Source of the DNA: Pseudonocardia cypriaca
GTDB lineage: Bacteria > Actinomycetota > Actinomycetes > Mycobacteriales > Pseudonocardiaceae
Assembly: GCF_006717045.1 (NCBI RefSeq)
Contig: NZ_VFPH01000002.1
Span: 2,900,812-2,964,811, forward strand
Reading direction: 5' to 3'
Length of the DNA: 64,000 nucleotides
Shown here: piece after piece, positions 9,021-17,323 of the stretch
Position numbering within the stretch: the stretch's first letter is position 1
Layout: each line of letters opens with the position of its first letter
Notes under the pieces: generated by a model
The model's input: the letters and a program-made list of their open reading frames with translations, nothing else
The model's database searches: none
Told to the model about the DNA's origin: nothing
Position numbers and translations under genes: made by a program

Positions 9021-9051
9021 ACGGGCGGGAGCCTGACCGGCTCCCGCCCGT
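9021..9051. terminator. bidirectional hairpin terminator
   Basis: A perfect 13-bp inverted repeat (ACGGGCGGGAGCC at 9021-9033 and its complement at 9039-9051) with a 5-base loop, between two convergent genes. There is no long T run, as is usual in actinobacteria. Confidence 0.75.
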
Positions 9052-9074
9052 CGCGGGTGTTCAGGTGGTGCGTG

Positions 9075-10013
9075 TCAGCCGGTGACCGGCAGGGCGGCCT
9101 TCACGACGGTCGGAGCCGGAGCGGCGCTCTTGACGTCGGAGTCCTTCTTGCCGTCCTTGTCCTTGTCCTTGCCGTCGTCGTCCTTGTCGGAGTCCTTGCT
9201 GCCCTTGTCCTTGTCGTCGTCGCCGTTCGAGGACTTGCCGTCGTCGTCGGCGTTCTCGTCGGAACCGGACGCGCCACCCTCCTGGCAGGTGGCAGAACCG
9301 ATGGTGATCGTCTGGAGGTCACCGTCGAGGGCCAGGGTGCCGGTCAGCTGGCCGACGAGGCCGTTGACCGTCTCGGTGTCGGCCGGCAGCTCCTTGCCCA
9401 GCAGGTCACCGACGATCGGCAGGGTGGCCTTCTCCTGGGTGGACAGCTTCTTGTCCGACTCGTCCGCGGCCTTCTTGCCGGGAAGCAGGGTGACCTTGAT
9501 GCCGGTGACCGTGAGGGAGCCGTCGGTGTTGCGCTTCTGGTTGTTCAGCGACACCTTCACCAGCGGCGAGACGTCGATGTCCTCGCCGGGCACCGAGGTG
9601 TCGGGGAGCTTGTGCCCGAGGACGGAGCCGTTGACGATCTGCAGACCGCCGTCGCCGTTCTTGCACCAGGTGCGGATCAGGTCGGCGCGCACGATGTCGA
9701 GGAGGTTGATCTCCTTGACCACGGTCTCGGAGCGGTTGGACTCCGCCTCCGAGGTGAGCAGTCCGAAGGAGATGTCGTCCTCGTACTTCCCGGCGACGTT
9801 CCCGATCGACAGGAGCTCGTCGTGGACCAGCTTGCCGTCCGCCGACTTCACGTTGGAGATCGGGTTGATGTCAAGGACGCCAGAGGCCGAGAGCGCGAAC
9901 GCGCTGTCACCCTTCGAGTCCTGAGCGAACGCGGGAGTCGCGCCGAGCAAGAGGGTGGTCACCGCGGTGACTGCCCCGACCGCTGCCGCACCGGCGAGCT
10001 TCTTCGTCTTCAC
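9075..10013 (-). CDS. secreted choice-of-anchor P family protein with LPVTG end
   Basis: A 312-residue exported protein. A Sec signal peptide (1-30, cut after ATPAFA) leads a domain opening with DSAFALSASGVLDINPI, the signature of the choice-of-anchor P family, with two cysteines (about 114 and 238). A tail of about 50 residues made of D, K, S and G repeats follows. The protein ends exactly at LPVTG, a sortase-like motif, but has no hydrophobic segment or basic tail after it. The anchor therefore seems truncated, or the motif serves another purpose. Lies directly downstream of the L,D-transpeptidase, 15 bases from its stop, suggesting one cell-envelope transcript. Confidence 0.75.
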   Translation of the reverse strand: MKTKKLAGAAAVGAVTAVTTLLLGATPAFAQDSKGDSAFALSASGVLDINPISNVKSADGKLVHDELLSIGNVAGKYEDDISFGLLTSEAESNRSETVVKEINLLDIVRADLIRTWCKNGDGGLQIVNGSVLGHKLPDTSVPGEDIDVSPLVKVSLNNQKRNTDGSLTVTGIKVTLLPGKKAADESDKKLSTQEKATLPIVGDLLGKELPADTETVNGLVGQLTGTLALDGDLQTITIGSATCQEGGASGSDENADDDGKSSNGDDDKDKGSKDSDKDDDGKDKDKDGKKDSDVKSAAPAPTVVKAALPVTG

Positions 10014-10028
10014 TGTGGTGCTAACCCC

Positions 10029-10874
10029 TCATTCCTCATCGATGATCACGAGCGTGCCAAGCGGGACCTTGGCGAGTTTCTGCAGTGCGTCTCCGGGGAC
10101 CCGGATGCAGCCGTTGCTGACTGCGTTGCCGAAGGAGCTGGCGTCGGGCCAGGCGTGGATCGCGACGGTTCCCGGACCGCCACCGAAGCTGTCGAGCGTC
10201 GGGCTGTGCACCCCGAGCGGGAGGAACACCGGGGAGTAGGTCTCGTTCGGGTTGCTGAAGGCCCCGAGCAGGAACGTGCGGCCCGTCGGCGTGGGGGTCT
10301 CGGAAGTGCCGATCCCCACCGACCAGTTGTTCACGACCTTGCCGTCCTGCACGAGCTCGAGCTTCTTCGCGCCCAGGTGCACCTTGATGACGTAGGGCGT
10401 CGTAGCCCGCTCCACGTCGTCGCCGCGGATCCACCCGGTGGTCTTGGACGGCTTCGAGGGCAGGAGCACCTGCACCCACCCGGGCTGCTCGGCGATGACG
10501 GGGAGCCAGGTGTCGCCGAACTGCGTGGTCTCCATGTTCGCGATCGGTCGCCCGTCGGGGGCGTCGCGAACGGGGGTCTCCCGGATCGGGTGCACGACGA
10601 GACCGTCGGTGGTCCCGGTCGGGTCGGGGTCGGCCGGCGCGCCGACCACCTCGGTGTAGGTGTTGCTGAACGGAAGATCGCCGGCAGGGACTTCGCCCTG
10701 CGCAATCGCTGACGGGTCGGTGCTCGACCCACCACTGAAGAAGGCGAAGTACAGCGCGACGGCGATCGCGATGACGACCCCGGCGATCGCCCCGAAGAGG
10801 ATCCCGCGCCGGGACGGGCCGGGGCCCGTGCCCCGGGACGGCGCCGCTTCGGGCGGCGCAGTTTGCTGTGACAT
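10029..10874 (-). CDS. L,D-transpeptidase (YkuD) with N-terminal membrane anchor
   Basis: A 281-residue envelope enzyme that forms 3-3 peptidoglycan cross-links or attaches proteins to the wall. It has a basic N-terminus, a single membrane helix at about 25-46 (GILFGAIAGVVIAIAVALYF), an SH3-like region (about 95-150, ending GWIRGDDVE), and a C-terminal YkuD domain with the catalytic motif SNGCIRV near 253-259 and an upstream histidine (VAIHAWPD). The ATG at 10874 is preferred to the TTG at 10883. It reads into the anchor-P gene, so both products probably act at the wall. Confidence 0.88.
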   Translation of the reverse strand: MSQQTAPPEAAPSRGTGPGPSRRGILFGAIAGVVIAIAVALYFAFFSGGSSTDPSAIAQGEVPAGDLPFSNTYTEVVGAPADPDPTGTTDGLVVHPIRETPVRDAPDGRPIANMETTQFGDTWLPVIAEQPGWVQVLLPSKPSKTTGWIRGDDVERATTPYVIKVHLGAKKLELVQDGKVVNNWSVGIGTSETPTPTGRTFLLGAFSNPNETYSPVFLPLGVHSPTLDSFGGGPGTVAIHAWPDASSFGNAVSNGCIRVPGDALQKLAKVPLGTLVIIDEE

Positions 10875-11076
10875 GTCACCCAACAGAGCTGATCGGACAG
10901 GGACGGCCTAGACCGGATGACGGCAATCGTCCGGTCACAGTCCGCGTAATTGATCAAACGAGGCTCGACCGTCTGGGTTACTGCAAGTTGTCCGACTACC
11001 TTCTGTTGCGCAGATCACAACACAAGGTGAGGGACGCTCTGTCCGGTCAGGTGACGTCCGCGATCCCGGTCGAGCC

Positions 11077-12171
11077 TTGCGCATCCGCCCGATCGTGAAC
11101 GACTGTGAGCGCGTGGCGCCGACGACGTTCGCAGTGGTGGGCAGTGGCAAGAGATGCCGTTTCTTCCTCCGGATGGCCGCGGCGGCGCCCGACCGCCTGC
11201 GGGCGACCGGCATCGTCAGCCGCAACCCGGACCGGGCGGAGCCCGGAGTGCCGGCGTTCCGCACCCTCGACGAGCTGCTCGCCCGTGAGCGCCCCGACTT
11301 CGTGGCGGCGGCCGTGCCGTGGCCCCAGATGCCGGACGTCGCCCGCGCGGCCGTCGCGCTCGGGGTGCCGGTGCTCGTCGAGACCCCGCCCGCCCCCGAC
11401 CTCGACGGGCTGCGCGCACTGTGGTCGGACGTGGGCGGCAGCGGACTCGTGCAGGTCGCCGAGCAGTACCTGCTGATGCCGGGCCACGCCGCGCGCCTGG
11501 CGGCCGTGCGCGCCGGGTCGATCGGCGACCCGACGGCCGTGCACGTCTGCTCGACGCACCTCTACCACGCGGTGTCCCTCGTACGCGGGCTGCTGGACGT
11601 CGACACCGACGACGTCGTCGTCTCCGCGCGCGCGTTCACGGCGCCGCTGGTCGACCCGCTCGGCTTCGACGGGTGGCGGCCGGACGCCACCCCCGAGCCA
11701 CGGACGAGAACGATCGCCACCCTCGACTTCGGCGGTCGCCACGGTCTCTACGACTTCACCGAGAACCAGTGGTGGAACCCGCTGCTCGCCCGCACGATCG
11801 CGGTGCGCGGCACCACCGGTGAGCTGGTGGACGACCGGCTCGTCCGGCTGGTCGAGCCGGAGACACCGGTCGAGTCGCACCTCGTGTACCGGCGTCTCGG
11901 GATCGATCTCAACCTCGAGGGCAACGAGCTCGACCACGTCTCGCTCGACGGTCGCGTGCTGTACCGCAACCCGTTCCGCGGAACGCGCCTCTCCGAGGAC
12001 GACATCGGCGTCGCCGCCATCCTCGAGGCCACCGGCACCTGGGCCCGCGGTGAAGGCCCGCCGCCGTACCCGCTCGCACAGGGGTGCCAGGACCATGCGA
12101 TCTCCCTCGCCATCGGCGAGAGCGCCCGGACCGGGCAGGATGTGCGCGTTTCGAAGGAGGTGTGGGCCTGA
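11077..12171 (+). CDS. Gfo/Idh/MocA family oxidoreductase
   Basis: A 364-residue predicted NAD(P)-dependent sugar or polyol dehydrogenase. The Rossmann motif TFAVVGSGKRCRFFL is at about 17-31, and the conserved lysine of EKP is replaced (VLVETPPAPDL), so catalysis may differ from inositol or glucose dehydrogenases. A C-terminal alpha/beta domain follows. The start is uncertain: TTG 11077, GTG 11095 or GTG 11113 (just before the Rossmann strand). Its TGA overlaps the next ATG by one base, so it is translationally coupled to the alcohol dehydrogenase. Confidence 0.8.
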   Translation: MRIRPIVNDCERVAPTTFAVVGSGKRCRFFLRMAAAAPDRLRATGIVSRNPDRAEPGVPAFRTLDELLARERPDFVAAAVPWPQMPDVARAAVALGVPVLVETPPAPDLDGLRALWSDVGGSGLVQVAEQYLLMPGHAARLAAVRAGSIGDPTAVHVCSTHLYHAVSLVRGLLDVDTDDVVVSARAFTAPLVDPLGFDGWRPDATPEPRTRTIATLDFGGRHGLYDFTENQWWNPLLARTIAVRGTTGELVDDRLVRLVEPETPVESHLVYRRLGIDLNLEGNELDHVSLDGRVLYRNPFRGTRLSEDDIGVAAILEATGTWARGEGPPPYPLAQGCQDHAISLAIGESARTGQDVRVSKEVWA

Positions 12172-13283
12172 TGCCACGGGTACGGGCCGCGGTGCTCCGG
12201 ACGCCGGGTGAGGGCCTGCACGTGGAGGCCGTCGACCTGGAGGCTCCGCACGCGGGCGAGGTTCTCGTACGGGTCGAGGCCGCCGGCGTCTGCCACACCG
12301 AGCTGCACTACATGGACGGCGCCATCCCCTGCCCGCTGCCGATCGTCCTCGGGCACGAGGGCAGCGGCGTGGTCGAGGAGGTCGGGGACGGCGTCGACGC
12401 GGTGGCGGTGGGTGACCGGGTGGCGTTCACCTGGCGCCCGCGGTGCGGGCACTGCGAGTACTGCGCCACCGGACGCCCGGTGATGTGCGTGTACGGACGG
12501 GTGCAGGCGCGCACCGGCGGGCTGCTCGACGGCACGTCCCGGCTGCACCTGGACGGCGGGCCGCTGCACCACTTCCTCGGCGTGTCCTGCTTCGCGGAGC
12601 GCGCGGTGGTGTCGCAACGCGCCGTGGTGAAGGTGCCGGACGGGGTCGAGCCCGCGGTGGCAGCCGTCACCGGGTGCGCGGTCATCACCGGGGTCGGCGC
12701 GGTCGTCAACGTCGCCGGCCAGGTGGCGGGCAAGTCGCTCGTCGTGGTCGGCGCAGGCGGGGTCGGCCTGTCCGCGCTGATGGGCGCCGTCCTCGTCGGC
12801 GCCGTCCCGATCGTCGTCGACGTCGCCGCTGACAAGCTCGAGCTGGCACGCCGCCTCGGGGCCGCCGACACCCTCGACGCCTCCGGCATGTCGCCCGAGG
12901 ACGTGGTCGGCGCCATCCAGGAGCTGACCGGCGGTGGCGCCGAGGTGGCCGTCGACGCGGTGGGCCTGCCGCAGACCCTGCGCCAGGCGTTCGCCGTGCT
13001 GCGGCCCGGTGGCACCGCCATCGCCGTCGGACTCGGCGCGGTCGACGCCACGGCGTCCATCCCGATCAACGAGCTGGTGCAGCAGCAGAAGCGCCTCATC
13101 GGCAGCCTCTACGGCTCCGCGAACCCGCCCGTCGACCTACCCCGCATCCTCCGCCTGTACCTGGCGGGCCGGCTGCCGCTGGACGCGCTCCTCGGCGAGC
13201 GATACCCCCTCGACGGCGTCGACGACGCCTACCGGGCCCTCCGCGCGGGCTCAGGGGGGCGCGCGGTAGTACTGCCCACATGA
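12171..13283 (+). CDS. zinc-dependent alcohol dehydrogenase (MDR family)
   Basis: A 370-residue medium-chain dehydrogenase. The catalytic zinc ligands are in GVCHTELHYMDG (about 40-51) and GHEGSG (about 62-67). The structural zinc site CGHCEYCATGRPVMC has all four cysteines (about 90-104). The NAD motif is VVGAGGVGLSAL near 198-209. The ATG is preceded by a strong GAAGGAGG site. It is the middle gene of a three-gene operon with overlapping stops and starts, pointing to one pathway that oxidises a hydroxylated compound. Substrate unknown. Confidence 0.87.
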   Translation: MPRVRAAVLRTPGEGLHVEAVDLEAPHAGEVLVRVEAAGVCHTELHYMDGAIPCPLPIVLGHEGSGVVEEVGDGVDAVAVGDRVAFTWRPRCGHCEYCATGRPVMCVYGRVQARTGGLLDGTSRLHLDGGPLHHFLGVSCFAERAVVSQRAVVKVPDGVEPAVAAVTGCAVITGVGAVVNVAGQVAGKSLVVVGAGGVGLSALMGAVLVGAVPIVVDVAADKLELARRLGAADTLDASGMSPEDVVGAIQELTGGGAEVAVDAVGLPQTLRQAFAVLRPGGTAIAVGLGAVDATASIPINELVQQQKRLIGSLYGSANPPVDLPRILRLYLAGRLPLDALLGERYPLDGVDDAYRALRAGSGGRAVVLPT

Positions 13284-14056
13284 CCAGCGAGTACGCGACC
13301 TACCCCAGCCTGCGCGACACGGTCGTGCTGATCAGCGGCGGCGCGAGCGGCATCGGCGCCGAGTTCGTGGCCCAGTTCGCCGCCCAGGGCGCGCGCGTCG
13401 GGTTCGTCGACGTTGCGGTCGACGCGGGCGAGAAGCTCGTGGCGGCCGTGGCGGAGCGCGGCCACCCCCGGCCGCTCTTCCGCGAGTGCGACATCCGCGA
13501 CCTCGACGCCTACCGCCGCGTCATCGGGGAGATCGCCGACGAGCTGGGCGACGTCCAGGTGCTCGTGAACAACGCGGGCAGCGACACCCGCCACCCCGTG
13601 GGCGACATCGAGCCGTCCTACTGGGACGAGCGCATGCGGGTGAACCTCGACCACCAGTTCTTCGCGGCGCAGGCGGTCGCGCCCGCGATGCGGGCCGCCG
13701 GGCGCGGCTCCATCATCAACATGGGCTCGATCAGCGCCCACGTGGACCTGCTCGACCTCACCGTCTACATGACCGCGAAGGCCGGCATCGAGGGACTCAC
13801 CAGGTCGCTGTCGCGCGAGTTCGGGCCCGACGGCGTCCGCGTCAACTGCGTGCTGCCCGGGTGGATCATGACGCCCCGGCAGGTGGAGAACTGGCTGACC
13901 CCGGAGGCCGACGCCCACCGGACCGCGGCCCAGGCCGTGCCGCAGCGGCTCGAGCCCGCCGACGTCGCCCGGCTGGTGCTGTGGCTCGCCGCGGACGACA
14001 GCCGGTCCTGCACCGGGCAGCACTGGGTGGTGGACGGCGGGTGGATGCATTCGTGA
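13280..14056 (+). CDS. SDR family oxidoreductase
   Basis: A 258-residue short-chain dehydrogenase. The cofactor motif GGASGIGAEF (20-29), NNAG (97-100), catalytic Ser150, Tyr163 and Lys167 (YMTAK) and the C-terminal GQHWVVDGGW are all in place. It overlaps the preceding dehydrogenase by an ATGA junction. With the Gfo/Idh and alcohol dehydrogenase genes it forms an operon of three oxidoreductases, likely for a sugar, polyol or related alcohol. Its stop abuts a palindromic repeat (14054-14123). Confidence 0.88.
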   Translation: MTSEYATYPSLRDTVVLISGGASGIGAEFVAQFAAQGARVGFVDVAVDAGEKLVAAVAERGHPRPLFRECDIRDLDAYRRVIGEIADELGDVQVLVNNAGSDTRHPVGDIEPSYWDERMRVNLDHQFFAAQAVAPAMRAAGRGSIINMGSISAHVDLLDLTVYMTAKAGIEGLTRSLSREFGPDGVRVNCVLPGWIMTPRQVENWLTPEADAHRTAAQAVPQRLEPADVARLVLWLAADDSRSCTGQHWVVDGGWMHS

Positions 14057-14123
14057 CCGATGGCGGCGATCAAGGGAAGATGGTCGCCGTTCGATCTTCC
14101 CGAGCCACCATCTCCCCTTGATC
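14054..14123. repeat. palindromic intergenic repeat, copy 1 (inverted relative to copy 2)
   Basis: An element with internal dyad symmetry: ATCAAGGGAAGATGGT at 14070-14085 faces ACCATCTCCCCTTGAT at 14107-14122. Its reverse complement closely matches 15121-15192, sharing among others GAAGATCGAAC and CTTGATC. The two copies bracket the AbiEi/DUF559 gene in opposite orientation, and this copy encodes that gene's last residues. Confidence 0.7.
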
Positions 14124-15023
14124 GACGGACCGGCGGGTCACCGCCGATCCGACCTTGCGCATCAGGTCCGCGAAGTCCCGGTAGACGTCGAGGTCGGTCG
14201 CGTAGAACATCGCCCAGCCGTCGTCCTGCAGAAAGTTGTGGCGACGCCGGTCGGAGCGCATTCTCTGCCGCCCGCCGTGGCCCTCCTCGCCGTCGTACTC
14301 GAGGCCGACCTTGGCCTCCTCCCAGGCCAGGTCCAGCCAGCGGCGCGGGCGACCACCCGGGCCGAGGACGGGAAACTGCAAGGTGGGCGGCGGCAGCCCG
14401 GCGTCGTGGCAGCGCAGGCGCAGCCGGGACTCCTGCGGCGACTCCGGAGCCGGGTGAGCCAGTGGCACCAACTCCCGCGCCTGCCGCACCCCGCGCCAAC
14501 CGGTGCGCCGATCCAGCTCCACGGCCAAGGATGCCGGGGTGCAGACCCCGGCGGCGAGCGCGGCGTCGAGCACGGGGAGCACGTCGATGCGGGGAAGGGT
14601 CCGGGCCAGGTCGATGGCCGTCCGCTCGGCGCTGGTGACGAGCGCGCCACAGCGCAGCCTGACGAGGTCCCCTGCTGCGAGGGCGAGCTGGTGCGGCCAG
14701 AGGTCGGCCCGGCGCGCGCACGGCTCGTCCGGGGCGACGGCGACGTGAGTGACCACGTCGTCGAGCACGCCGAAGCCGTGCAGCTCGGCGGCCGTGTGCA
14801 GGCAGGCCGGCACCTCACGCCCGATGCTCAGCCCGGCCGCCGACAGCCGCAGCCTCGCGCTCGCTCCACCCGCCTCGACGCGGTAGGTGCCGGTGAACAC
14901 TCCCGCCCAGCGGCCGGAGCGAACCAGCGCCCGCAGCTCGCCGCGGCTGTAGCAGCTCATGGCCTGCGCGGTGGTGAACGCGCCGTGCTGGCCGGCAGCG
15001 ATGTCACGAAGCGGCTGGCGCAT
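14070..15023 (-). CDS. AbiEi-like/DUF559 (Vsr-fold) protein
   Basis: A 317-residue cytoplasmic protein with an N-terminal AbiEi-type winged helix (QHGAFTTAQAMSCYSRGEL, about 12-30) and a C-terminal DUF559 domain of the PD-(D/E)XK/Vsr fold (WLDLAWEEAKVGLEYDGEEG, about 233-252, with HGGRQRMRSDRRRH after it). This architecture is common and multicopy in actinobacteria; the name comes from type IV toxin-antitoxin antitoxins, but no toxin is adjacent. The last ~17 residues are encoded by a palindromic repeat, suggesting the original stop was altered when that repeat arrived. Function unproven. Confidence 0.75.
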   Translation of the reverse strand: MRQPLRDIAAGQHGAFTTAQAMSCYSRGELRALVRSGRWAGVFTGTYRVEAGGASARLRLSAAGLSIGREVPACLHTAAELHGFGVLDDVVTHVAVAPDEPCARRADLWPHQLALAAGDLVRLRCGALVTSAERTAIDLARTLPRIDVLPVLDAALAAGVCTPASLAVELDRRTGWRGVRQARELVPLAHPAPESPQESRLRLRCHDAGLPPPTLQFPVLGPGGRPRRWLDLAWEEAKVGLEYDGEEGHGGRQRMRSDRRRHNFLQDDGWAMFYATDLDVYRDFADLMRKVGSAVTRRSVDQGEMVAREDRTATIFP

Positions 15024-15120
15024 CCCTCGAGCGTGAGCCCCCGGCCGCGAGGGGTGACCGAGCCTTCGTGATCTGTGGACAACTCAGGGCCGAGGTGGAC
15101 AACTGCCCGCCCTCGGCGGT

Positions 15121-15192
15121 GACCAAGGGCAAATGGCGGCTCCAGAAGATCGAACAGCGACCGTCTCCCCTTGATCACCGCCCATCGGTGAC
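15121..15192. repeat. palindromic intergenic repeat, copy 2
   Basis: Second copy of the element at 14054-14123, in the opposite orientation. Its core GAAGATCGAAC and end CTTGATC are shared with the complement of copy 1, and the neighbouring CATCGGT also matches. With copy 1 it frames the AbiEi/DUF559 gene like terminal inverted repeats. Confidence 0.7.
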
Positions 15193-15202
15193 GCCCCGCC
15201 CC

Positions 15203-15520
15203 CTACCGCCGCGGCTCCTCGTCCCTCGGCGTCAGGGCCGAGGCCGGGACGAGCACGGCCAGGTGCTCCGCCACCACCGCGCCGTAGGCGTCGCAGACCG
15301 CGAAGTTGACCCGGCCGAACCAGCGGCCGTCGACCGCGCGGGTCCACCGCTTGAGCAGCCCCGGCACCCTCGCGGTGGCGACGAGGAGCCCGCCGGGCAC
15401 GGGGTCGGCGATCGGGCCGGGTGAGTCGGGAGGGCCGTAGAGGCGGTCGAGGTGGACCCACACCGGCCGGTCCAGCGGCGGAGGCGGCGTGCTCACGCTC
15501 GACGACCACGGCTTGTACAC
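15203..15520 (-). CDS. hypothetical protein, 105 residues
   Basis: No family is recognised. The GTG at 15520 was chosen because a strong site (GGAAGGGGAA) lies just upstream; a longer frame to 15586 has none. The product starts VYKPWSSSVSTPPPPLDRPV, looks like a compact soluble domain (VWVHLDRLYGPPDSP, then GRVNFAVCDAYGAVVAEHL), and has no signal or membrane segment. Such small proteins occur next to housekeeping genes in Pseudonocardiaceae; nothing here tells its role. Confidence 0.6.
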   Translation of the reverse strand: MYKPWSSSVSTPPPPLDRPVWVHLDRLYGPPDSPGPIADPVPGGLLVATARVPGLLKRWTRAVDGRWFGRVNFAVCDAYGAVVAEHLAVLVPASALTPRDEEPRR

Positions 15521-15700
15521 GGCTTCCCCTTCCAGCGACCAAGATCGGCGGCCGGGGGAAGCGACCGTACGGGCCAAGGATCGCATGCCGCTCCGGTGAT
15601 CAGGACGGCAACGTGGCCGAGGGCACCGGAGGGACGCACGATCGTGATGACGGCGAGATCCACGTCACATAGGGTCGGAGCTTCCGACGAGAGGGACACC

Positions 15701-15901
15701 ATGCGGATCGGCTCTGTCATCGTCGTCATCTGGCTGCTCATCGGCCTGTTCGCGGCCTACCAGCGCGGCTACTTTTCCGGCGACGACCAGGTCAACTGCG
15801 CCGAGCTCGGCACTGTGCTCGTCACGGTCGTCGCGGGGCCGCTGAACTACGTCGGTCTCAACCCGCGGATCGAGTGCACGGTCCCGCAGCCCTCGCCGTA
15901 G
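15701..15901 (+). CDS. small membrane protein, 66 residues
   Basis: ATG at 15701 preceded by GAGGGAC. A single N-terminal membrane helix (GSVIVVIWLLIGLFAAYQRG, 4-23) is followed by a short polar part with two cysteines (NCAELG and IECTVP) and a second weakly hydrophobic stretch (VLVTVVAGPLNYVG). Family not recognised with certainty. It lies 61 bases before the lipoprotein hydrolase. Confidence 0.65.
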   Translation: MRIGSVIVVIWLLIGLFAAYQRGYFSGDDQVNCAELGTVLVTVVAGPLNYVGLNPRIECTVPQPSP

Positions 15902-15962
15902 GCGTCGCTCGTCCGGGGGAGACCCCCGGTGGGATCGGATCTCCGCTCCTAGCATCCGAGGC

Positions 15963-17321
15963 ATGCGGACATCGATCGGCATGGCGTGCGTCGTCGCACT
16001 GCTCGCTGCCGGCTGCTCCGCGCACGCTACCGAGGCCGGTCCGGAGATCACGGCAGGACCCGACGGCGTCAGCATCTCAATACCCGTTCAGGTGACGGTC
16101 GGAGGGATGCCGGCGGGTGATCAGGTCCGCGTCTGGGCCCGCACGTACGACCGGCGGGGCCAGCTGTGGGAGTCGTCCGGCGAGTTCGTCACCGACGGCG
16201 TGGGCCGGGTGGACGTCTCCACGGCGCCCTCCACGGGCGGCACGTACACCGGCGTCGACCCGCACGGGCTGTTCTGGTCGATGCGCCTTCCCGAGAACGA
16301 GCAGGCGCCGTACCCGTTGATGGACGCCGACGACGTGGTGGTCCTGCTCGGCGTCGACCGGGCGGGCACCACCGTGGCGCGAACGACGCTGCGCCGCGTC
16401 GTGCGCGAGCCTGCGGGCCAGGTCCTGCCCATCGCCGAGGCGGGCCTGGTGGGCGACCTCTACCTCCCGCCGGGCGCGGGGATGTGGCCAGGCGTGCTGC
16501 TGCTCGGGGGTGCGGAGGGCGGACGGCCCGACCCGGCGTACGCCGCGCTGCTGGCGTCGCAGGGCTACGTGGTGTTCGGGCTTGCCTACTTCGGCGTGCC
16601 CGGCCTGCCGACGACGCTCGCCCGCATCCCGCTCGAGTACGGGCTCAGCGCAGCGCGGTGGCTAGCCGAACGGCCGGAGGTGTCGGGCGACCGGATCGGT
16701 GTGGTCGGCACGGCGAAGGGCGCCGAGTACGGGCTGGTGCTCGCCTCGACGGAGCCGTCCCGGTTCGCGGCCGTGGTGGCGCACGTGCCGTCGGACCTCG
16801 TGTGGCCCGGGCTCGGCGGCCCGGCCGGCACGCAGACGTCGTCGTGGACCCGCGGCGGCGCCGATGTGCCCTTCCTGCGGTCGTTGCCCGCCAGGGGCGC
16901 GTCGTCCGCGGCGCCGAACCAGGCGATCCGTTCGGCCGACGCGTACGAGCGGGCCGTCGCCACGGCGTCGCGCTGGCGGCTGGCGGTCGCCCGCATCCCC
17001 GTCGAGCAGATCACCGCCCCGGTGCTGTTCACCTCCGGCGACGCCGACGGGATGTGGCCGTCCACAGCGCAGGCGCAGCGCGCCCTGGAGACGATCACCG
17101 AGGCGGGCAACCCCTACGGCTCGGCGCTGCTCGACTTCCCGGGCGCCGGTCACCTCGTCGGCGGCGTACCGGACCTCCCGACCACCCGTACCGCGATCCC
17201 GTACGGGCCGGTCACGATCGAGTCGGGCGGGGATCCGGCGACCACGGCCGCGGCCGTGCGCAACACCTTCTCGGCAACGGTGGAGTTGCTGCGCAAGGCG
17301 ATGCCGCGCGGCCGCGGGTAG
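15963..17321 (+). CDS. lipoprotein of the acyl-CoA thioesterase/BAAT family, nucleophile replaced
   Basis: A 452-residue exported lipoprotein (lipobox LLAAGC, Cys18). An N-terminal beta-sandwich (about 35-145, PVQVTVGGMPAGDQVRVWAR) resembles the acyl-CoA thioester hydrolase/BAAT N-domain, and an alpha/beta-hydrolase domain follows (VGDLYLPPGAGMWPGVLLLG). At the nucleophile elbow the sequence is VVGTAKGAEYG: Ala251 sits where BAAT or thioesterase family members carry Ser or Cys. The C-terminal GAGH histidine remains. The protein may be a pseudo-enzyme, binding acyl compounds outside the membrane. Convergent with the aminotransferase, two bases apart. Confidence 0.75.
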   Translation: MRTSIGMACVVALLAAGCSAHATEAGPEITAGPDGVSISIPVQVTVGGMPAGDQVRVWARTYDRRGQLWESSGEFVTDGVGRVDVSTAPSTGGTYTGVDPHGLFWSMRLPENEQAPYPLMDADDVVVLLGVDRAGTTVARTTLRRVVREPAGQVLPIAEAGLVGDLYLPPGAGMWPGVLLLGGAEGGRPDPAYAALLASQGYVVFGLAYFGVPGLPTTLARIPLEYGLSAARWLAERPEVSGDRIGVVGTAKGAEYGLVLASTEPSRFAAVVAHVPSDLVWPGLGGPAGTQTSSWTRGGADVPFLRSLPARGASSAAPNQAIRSADAYERAVATASRWRLAVARIPVEQITAPVLFTSGDADGMWPSTAQAQRALETITEAGNPYGSALLDFPGAGHLVGGVPDLPTTRTAIPYGPVTIESGGDPATTAAAVRNTFSATVELLRKAMPRGRG

Positions 17322-17323
17322 CG

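Noticed and set aside
8958..10712. 584-codon open frame opposite the anchor-P and L,D-transpeptidase genes
   Set aside because: Antisense shadow; no family motif, and the genes on the minus strand have signal peptide and catalytic motifs.
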